Below the pieces are notes generated by a model. That model made no database searches, was not told where the DNA came from, and was given only the letters and a program-made list of their open reading frames with translations. A program made the translations under genes and the position numbers. From Diphasiastrum complanatum (lineage: Eukaryota; Streptophyta; Lycopodiopsida; Lycopodiales; Lycopodiaceae), in contig CM055100.1 in NCBI GenBank assembly GCA_029204225.1, forward strand, positions 50,203,083 through 50,267,082: a stretch of 64,000 bases of DNA. Reading direction: 5' to 3'. This document shows, in pieces, positions 49,390 through 58,300 of this stretch. Each line of letters begins with the position of its first letter. Positions within the stretch are counted from its first letter, which is position 1.

Positions 49390-52300
49390 AGAATTATATT
49401 AATGTCTGTTAAGTACCCGAGGGCACATAAGACAAGTAGAGAGTACATAAAAAAAGGAGCATTGTCCATGTAGGACTTATTCCTAACAGCTAAACCAGCA
49501 CTAGAAAACAGAGAGAAAAACAAAGCTTAACCTCCAGCTCTGTTGAGGGTACAATATCAGTAGCTTAACCACCAGCTACACAGAGGGAAAGAGAAAATTG
49601 AAATAAGTTAGCTAACTAGCTAAGTGGATATAAAAAACTGCATGATACGGTGAGAAGCAGGTGTTGGCCTCCGGTGAAGAGCCCTGGGCTTGGAGGAGCG
49701 AAGAGGATGCTGGAGCTTCGGTCGTCGTACTGGAATGTCTAACTCACTGTCATAAGTCTCATCTCTATCCCTCTTCTGGAAAAAGTGCGTAATGTGGGAC
49801 TGGCTATGATCCACATCAGAAACATTCAATAAAAAGGAAGATCTGAGAGTAAACATCTCTCGCAATAATAAACCAACACATCTCGCATCTGAGAAGGCAA
49901 GGAAAGAAGCAAGTGTAAGTTGAGTATCTCTGTATAAGCAATGGTATCTGCCTCTGATCTCATAGTAGGCAGGGCATCAGGAAATAAAATGGAACTCATC
50001 CTCAATCTCCTGTAAAGAGCAGCACTGACAAATCCGTAGCGGTCGAGGTGTGTCTGTGTATCTGCTTGTCTCAATAGCAAGCTGGTGAGAAGAGACCCTA
50101 AACTGACCAAGACGGTAACGCAGGCCGAAAGATAACGTTTGAGACAAATAACCCGGTTGAATGGGAAGCCCGGAAACATCCAGCTGAAGAAGATGAGTGT
50201 GATAAATATGAAGCTTGACCCGTGCTGGATCTGGGTGAGACAACACTGTGCTGATGTAAGCTCTGTAAATTTGCTGGCGGATATATGCGTGTGTTCCATT
50301 TGGGAGATCAGATATAGATAAACCCCACCTACTCAAAAGGTCAGAAACACGCTGAAACCATGAGGACTTAGCCTGCTGACTAGCTAGAGTGTGAGAAGAT
50401 GTGAAAGCTATAGCAACATATCTGGATGAATCAAGCTCCGAGATTCTATGAATGAATGTGATAATCCGAAATATAGCCTCGACAATCAGTGGAGGTGAGG
50501 CAAACTCTGCCAGTATGATATCATGGGGAACTGACTTCTTTGCACGGATCATTCGGCTAAGCATAAGGATCTGCAAACGTGAAATATCACTCCAAGTATC
50601 TCTGGACAAGCCAAGACACCATGTCTCTGCTGAATATAGAGCCACCGGAGAGACAATGGCAGAAAAAAGGCGACAGCGTGTATCAAGATCATGTACATAG
50701 TAAATAGAGGAAAACCTCTCCATCTGGACAAGAGCAGAGTGCCCCTTGCGGAGCCTAGACAGTGCAGTTGGTCTAAAAGTGAGCAATGGACCAGTAAAAA
50801 GGACACCTAAGTAAGTATAAGAGGCTACTATCTCCAGTGGAAGCCCATCATAGTAGAACACTGTGTCTCTCATATGCTGTCGATTGGTGTTGAACACCAT
50901 GACGTTAGTCTTACCAATGTTCACCATCAAACCCCATGTCTGGCAGAAAGTATATAAAGCATCAAGGTGTTGCTGAAGCCTAGATGCGGATCTCGATAGA
51001 AGTATCACGTCATCTGCATACTGTAGAATAGGGATAATCATATCTGCTAATGGACAGCCATCTCCACCCTCCTCCTGAATAATCCGCTCAAGATCATCAA
51101 TATATAGAGCAAAGAGAGTAGGGGACAAAGGACATCCCTGCTTAACTCCCACTGTACTATGAATGTAAGAGGACCATCCATCACCATCTCAAAAACGGGC
51201 CAACACTCTCTCATACAATGTGACGATAGCAGCAATAATCTCCTGAGAAAAGCCAAGCGATGCTAAGTGCTGGAGTAAAAGGTGTCTCGAAACAGAATCA
51301 AAGGCTTTGCGGAAATCCACAAAGCAACAATAAACCCTCTGCTTCCTGGGCCTCCTCAATAATGCATCTCAAGATGAATATCTGGTCAGCCGTGGAGTAG
51401 CCAGCGCGAAAACCTGCCTGTCCCATAGCATGTGACCCTTCTGTCTTTGCCCGTGAGCTGACAATAGACTGTAAAACGGATCCATATAGCTTGGCCATAG
51501 TATGGCTGATCATAATAGTGCGGTAGTTGTCGACAATCAAAGGATCCCCGGCTTTGAGGATAGGGTGTAAAAGGTTGGTACACCACGATGTGGGGAGACC
51601 GAAGATGACAGATTGGTTAAAGATATGGGAAATGTATGGGGCAATAATGTGAGCAACTGGTTTTAGGAAGTCCATACTTAGGAGGTCAACATTAGTGGCT
51701 TTTTGGGTTTGACCAATTTGGATGGCGTTTTCAACCATGGACGGGGTAAAGAGGGTGAATTCTGAAGGGCGTGGGGAAAGAGAAATGGAAAGAGAGTCAA
51801 CTGTATAAAGCTCAGTAGCATAATTTATCCATGATTCAATAGCAATAGGAGCGGGTTTATAAGGGTTTTTAGAGAACATCCGCCAAAAGAAATGGGAGGA
51901 TGGGGAGGCAATAGCATCAACAAGTTTTTGTCCCAAGGACTGGAGATAAGCTGTCTTTTTTTTCAGAGTCACTTTGTGATATTCTCTTTGTTTCAAGGCT
52001 AGGGTGTGAGGAGAGTGGTATCTAGCGTATACAACTTGTTTATGCAATGAGAAGCACTCTGTATCATACCATTTGTTGTGAGTGCGTTTATGCGAAGGGA
52101 AGGTTTTCGTAGGATAGGTAGTATTGGCAGATTGCAAAAGAGACCGAGATAAAAAGATAGCTTGTTGGTCAGCATTTGGTATGTGGGCAAAAACTAAAGA
52201 AGGGATCAGGTCAATAATGACTGACAGTGAAGAGAAAAAAATTGTACATCTATGGATGATGGGCCTAGTTTGCCAGAAAGTGCTCTGATACAGTTTCAAT

Positions 52301-55300
52301 AACAAAATCCAGAGAAGTATACTCATGACAGCAGAAATACACAACAGATTGATGATACACCATACTTTTAATAGATTGCTGGTGTAGATGGCCTCCTATG
52401 AAAGATATTTTACAAAGATACTCAAGCCATCCAAACTGTTAATCATAGTAAAGAGCTTACCCATAGTGTTCTTAAGGCCATCAAGGATACATTCCAGAAT
52501 GCTACTAGATTGGGGCTATGCCCCGATGCAGATTGAGAACAAATCCGATGTTTTGCTACATTGCCCCAACTATGAACACTCCGGGTGCTAAAGACACAGT
52601 GAAACCCAAGAACTTACATGTTATATTGGAACAGCCATTCAAGCAAGTGGGCAGCTTCTTGAAAGACCTTTTGGACCGAGAAAGGAATTCTTAGCTGTGT
52701 TCTGCTGTTGTTCCTTGGCCAGTTCAAAGAAATGTCAGGGGTTGGGACCGCAGAAAAACTTTTTTAATCTTCTGGCTTTAACTAATTTTTGAGAGATTAG
52801 AACACAGATTTGTTCAAAGATATCGAGGAACAGGATTCAGTTTTGCAGCCGTACGCAGAACTCTAGATGTTGCTGGAAAGCTTAGAACTACTGTTGTCCC
52901 TTAGATCCTGTCTGGTGTCACGATGAACGCCAATAAATTTCTATGAGTCTTCACGGGCTGACCCAAGCCGTTCTCAAATTCCAAATGGCCAGTGAACAAA
53001 TAGGTGTTCATGACTTATTAGAGGGCTTGTAAGAGGGCTTTATGAGCTGGCCATGATGGAGATGGGACTTCCACAGACCTCAGCAAATGATGCTGTATAG
53101 TAGGTATCTTCTGTGGCTGTATAATGGAGGCACATGACTTGCCCATTCACAGTGGTTTGTCAGAGCCGGTATTTGCCTAACAAGGGAGGCCAATGAGTTG
53201 GCCATTTATAGCTGCCTGTAAAATGGCTTCACATCATTCTCATATGGTTGACCACTTTGCAGGGTCCCTAGCCTTCATTACTTTTGTCGTGGACTTCCAG
53301 GTCTACCTTCCCATGCTATTCAAGAGATCCTTCTACCTTTCGAGTTGCCCCCATTATTGCCACTTTCCTGCACTTATATTGAGTCACATTGTGCACCTAC
53401 ATACACTTGTACCCAAGCGTCTGTTTCATTAGTTCACTTCTCAGGATACATTTTCTTGATCACCATCCATGATCCTAAAGCTGATGCGCTATCGCGCACA
53501 CAGGTGCAAGCATTTGCCTGTTTGGTTTTTACTCACATGGTATTGATTAGCAGCTGAGAACTGACAATTCCTTTGTCATTATTAAATCTTGTTTGATCAT
53601 GTAAATAGATGAGAATGCAATATCATTTATTGCTGAGATTTGCTTTACAAGAGTAAGAGTCCGTTGTTTTTGAGACAATTGAAGATAATATGCCTTTGTT
53701 GCATTATGAAATTTTGTTTGAGAACGTCAATGAATGAGAAGGCTATATCATATACACTGTCATTTGTCCTAAATGAAACAATTGTCGGTTGTCTTTGAGA
53801 CAATCGATAAACAGAAGGTTGGTAAAGAAGCTGACAATTATGACATGTATCCTACAATATGTATCTATGATCATTTTATCATTTAGAAGCTTGGTTGAAA
53901 CACTGCCATATCTGTCCTTTGATAGTCTTAAGGGAAAAAACTGCTGCAACTTATTAAGTATTATTAACTCATGTCTCCTTCTGGCCAGTTCACTAGAAGG
54001 TCATTGGTGTTGAAGTAATCATTGTCAATGCTGTATCTCTTTTCCTGTGTTGCTGAATCTTTTAACAATCATCTTACTTGACTAAACTTTTGGTTTCACA
54101 GCTTGGCTTCCACGCCAGCGATGTTTAATAGCACAATCACTCAACGGGAAGACTTTTTTTGTCCAGTTGATGGCTCAATTATGATCACAGGTATGCAAAC
54201 GTGAGGGTTGTGTATCGCTTAGATTTGGTATGATAAGGTACTGCTAGGTTGAATTTGTGCTTCCTTTTATGCATGAGGCCCTCTGGAGAGACAAGTTTAA
54301 ACTTTCTTGTGATGGTTAGCTTCTCTTTGTGCTGACCTAGCTTCTGGTCATGTGAAATTTGATGTTGCTCTTTGTTGGTGGTGAATCGTGTTCTACAGCA
54401 AGTCACTTGCCTTTTAATCGCAACGGTCTTAAGTTCTTCACAAATGCTGGTGGACTTGGGAAACTAGATATCACTGATATCTTATCACGTGCTGCAAAGA
54501 TTTACAACAAGTTCTCAGAAGAGAACTTAAAATTCACTTCTGAGGCTGCTGAAAAGGTGATCAAAAGAGTAAATTACATGGAGCAGTACACATCTGATCT
54601 TGTTGGTGCTGTCCGTCGAGGAGCTAGAGGTGAAGGTGAGATCATGGCGTTCTTGACCTTGAGTGGATAGACAATCAAGGTACTTAGATAGACTGGTATT
54701 GTCAGTGTGCAATGTGCAATGACTAATTTTTGGTGGCTTCAACTCACCTTTACTGATTGTAGATGTGTATACCTGTAGCTTTTGATTTTTTCTTATCACA
54801 GGGTGGTGTTTTTAGAAATTTTTAATGAAGAAATGAAGTAGAATTCTGTAACTTTGTATCAGAATCTGCATTTTTTCTTTTCTGCAGAGCGACCTCTTGA
54901 GGGCTTCCACATTATCGTAGATGCAGGAAATGGTGCTGGAGGGTTCTTTGCGGTAGGCTATGAACTGTATACGTATGTTGTTAGTCCAAATACGTTCATT
55001 CAAAATTAGAATGCAAGCAGTTTTGCATTTGCAAATGTTGAGACAGCATATTTTAAAAAGATTTTTGACTCTTTCATCATCAACTTAATCTGATACAATC
55101 ATCCTTGGTCAATGGGGGGCATTAATGATGTTGACACACAAATAAGAGATCTGCTAAATTGCAAGTCTACTCCAGGAAGAGATAGCATTGAAGTTACATT
55201 CTGAATCATGGTATATGTTAATGGTGAATACATCGATAACTTCTTTACAAATAAAAGTTCTTCAGGTGTTGTAAGCGTTGACGGTTGCAGCAGTGTCAGT

Positions 55301-58300
55301 TCATTCATACTTTTTAATGAACTACGGCCTCCTCTCGATACAAATGGCTCTATCTGAATTATCTGGGTCCTCAACTTACAACTGTTCTGGAGTCTGCCAT
55401 TTTTTAGATTTTTAGGCCCTATGGCCCCAAAAAGGAACTCAAAGGGTCCCTATGTGTATGTTAGGGCCCAATTAAGCCTTAGCCAAGAAAAAAAACCATT
55501 GCCCAAGCACCTATAACCTCCTTTTTTATCCTCAATATCTGATTGCAAAAGAGTATGACCTTTGTTAATCACAGTAGATCCAATGCTTTTGTTTGATCGT
55601 GCTCGTTCAATCACTTTTTATGATATATTTGACCTCCCAACCCTTAAATCAACACTTGGAGTGCTCAAAACCCAAAATTATATATTTAAAAAGGTCAACA
55701 ACGTTTCGAACTTTTGAAAGTTTGTTTGAAATGCGTTTCAAGTTACATGGGTTTGAATCCCTACTTAGATCCTTTCAAGTCATTTTTTCTGAAGGTATGT
55801 CATAAGTATTGTCCCTTTTGCACAAATAACTAAAGAGTACTTGGATTTGTTGGAACAGAATCTTTGCTGAACTACTACAAGTATACTTGAGCTTCTAATT
55901 TTGCCATTTACTCATCTAAGATTTTTTTTTTAGGGAAGCGTACTGGAGCCACTGGGAGCTGTCACTAAAGGAAGTCAGTTTTTGGAACCAGATGGTTAGT
56001 TGCTCATCATTATTATAATGATAGACAAGGATGCTACTTATAGTTGCGACAGTTTAGATGATTAGGTCAATATTGCTTGTCTTTTGGCCTATGAGTTTGT
56101 ATTTTGAATGGTGAGATATTATGGTATTAGTAGGATGCTTTGTATGTGTTACTTTGAAAGTAAGAAAGGCACTTGATTCTGTTCTCATAAAGGCACTTGG
56201 TTTCCGTAAAGTTTCAACCAAATTTATTGTCAGATCATCAATTGCATGTGCTGTAGGCATCTGATCTGGAGCATTTTGAATGGTTTGCAGTTAGTGCTCA
56301 TTGATAGAGTTTTTAAATTATAACTTTGTGTATGCTTATTTACAGGCTTGTTCCCTAATCATATTCCAAATCCGGAGGACAAGAAAGCGATGGATGCCAT
56401 CACAAAGGCTGTGATCAATCAGAAAGCTGATCTTGGAATCATTTTTGATACTGATGTTGACAGGTTTCCTTTATTTTTCAATTTGTAGATAGCTGTAGTT
56501 CTTTAGCAAGGTGCAGCTATAAAATTTGATCAAAATACCAATCAATAACAGTACACTCTGTGGCTCCTGTCTCTTTTTGCCCCGTGAAAGTCTGTGCTAT
56601 AGAGTGTGATCTATTTTAAGGCTACTTGTATAATCAAGTGTGAACATCAGTCTCTGTTAGAAGGTGAAAAATCTGAATTAGGACATGGACAGGGCTGCTG
56701 CTGTTGATTCAAATGGTCAGGAGCTTAATCGCAATCGGCTTATTGCTCTTTTGTCTGCAATTGTGTTGGCTGAAGTATGTGCCATTTTCGCATGCTGAAA
56801 ATCAGTTCTGAATCGTTTTTTGTGGGAAAATCACTAGTCATGCTGGCTATATCAGGTCATAAATGATTTATCTACCCCTTTACCAGATAGTTAGATATCC
56901 CTCAAAATCACTTGGTTATACAGAAGGCACGAGTGTCTAATGCATCCTATGCTACAGTCTTTGCTTGGAACCTGGAAGTAACAGAAAATGTCCTTGTGCA
57001 GCATCCAAGAACGACGATTGTTACTGATAGCGTCACATCTGATGGTCTAACCCATTTTATTGAGAACAAGCTCGGTATGTGACATGTACTATAGGGCATA
57101 TTGATTGAGAAATAATTTTGTGAATTAACCTATCTCTGAGTTGCTACTAGGACACACATTTGATCATTGATACTTTTTACATCAGTCAGGCACTGGGACA
57201 TACATAAATAATTTGTCAGAGGTGCAGTACTTGTCTGAATATGTCATAAGCTGTTAGCTGCTGCTATTATCACTTCTTGTGTATCTAGGCAGCTATTTTA
57301 TACCTCTGCTTTGTGCTGAAGTATCATTTTAAATAGGTGGAAAACATCATCGATTCAAGAGAGGCTACAAGAATGTAATTGATGAGGCTATTCGATTGGT
57401 AAGTTGAAAGGGCACGTCTTATGAGCCATAAAGGATTTCTGTATATGTGCTATGGACAACAGTCCATGTTAAACATGATAGTAATTCTGAATTCTAGATT
57501 TGCTGTGCATTTGGCTCTGTTTTCTTCTCATTAGATCCTTTTTAAACCAAACACACCTACCTTTGACTGTCCCTTAGAAACACGTTCTGACCCTTTTGGG
57601 CTGAAATGTACTGGGTCAGAACGTACTAAATGGCTTATAATTTCTACCTAAAACAAATCAAATTGTAGCTAACAAACAAAAAATTTCTGTTGTAGGTCCT
57701 TATTTTGGAGCTCAGTGTAGTCAAATTTTAAACCTCAAGGAGAATAAAAGAGGCCTTCACCAGCAAACCATTTATTGAGGATAACAGATTTTTGGTTGTT
57801 GATATTTCGATAATTTGTAAACAGCTGTATGGCTTCTACATGTAAGGTTATCTGGACTTTAAAGGATTTCGAATGCCACGTTGATTGATTATGAAAATGT
57901 CCACACCTTGTAATGAAATAGAAAACAAGGTAACTTCCGATACAAAAATACAAATCATCATTTATTTTCTTTAAAATCATACCTGCGGAATGTTTAAAAC
58001 TGCTATCAGACTTCTTGGGCCTTCAAAAACTCAACGCTTTGCCTTGCTTGACCAATTATTTCTGCCCATCTTGATACCTCTTATTTCTGACCCTCAAGAT
58101 ACTTTCCTGTTTAGAAAATGAAGACTTTCCTGCAGCCGCAATAGCCAGCCAGATAAAATTAAAAAAAATCCAGACAGGATAGATGCTGAAACTGCCATTT
58201 CCTCTTCTTTGACTCGGCACCGACTCTCAACCCAGATCTAGAATTCCTTCGAGTCTTCAATCAACAAGGGCCACTCGGCACAAAGTCTAGCAGGATAGAC

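Larger units (their letters stand above)
49319..52345 (-). mobile_element. LINE G: antisense, 5'-truncated, with 3' tail
   Basis: In minus orientation it starts at about 52345 near the end of the endonuclease and has the full RT: DFLKPVAHIIAPYIS, WCTNLLHPILKAGDP, QAGFRAGYSTADQI, a frameshift near 51345, FRKAFDSVSRHLL, GVKQGCPLSPTLFALYIDD and YADDVILLSRS (about 51020). The finger CQCCSLQEIEDEFHF is followed by a frame break, then the 3' UTR, the hairpin at 49426-49413 and a TAAT/ATTCTA/(TC)n tail ending at 49319. A stop replaces a codon near 51190 (ARF*DG). Confidence 0.92.
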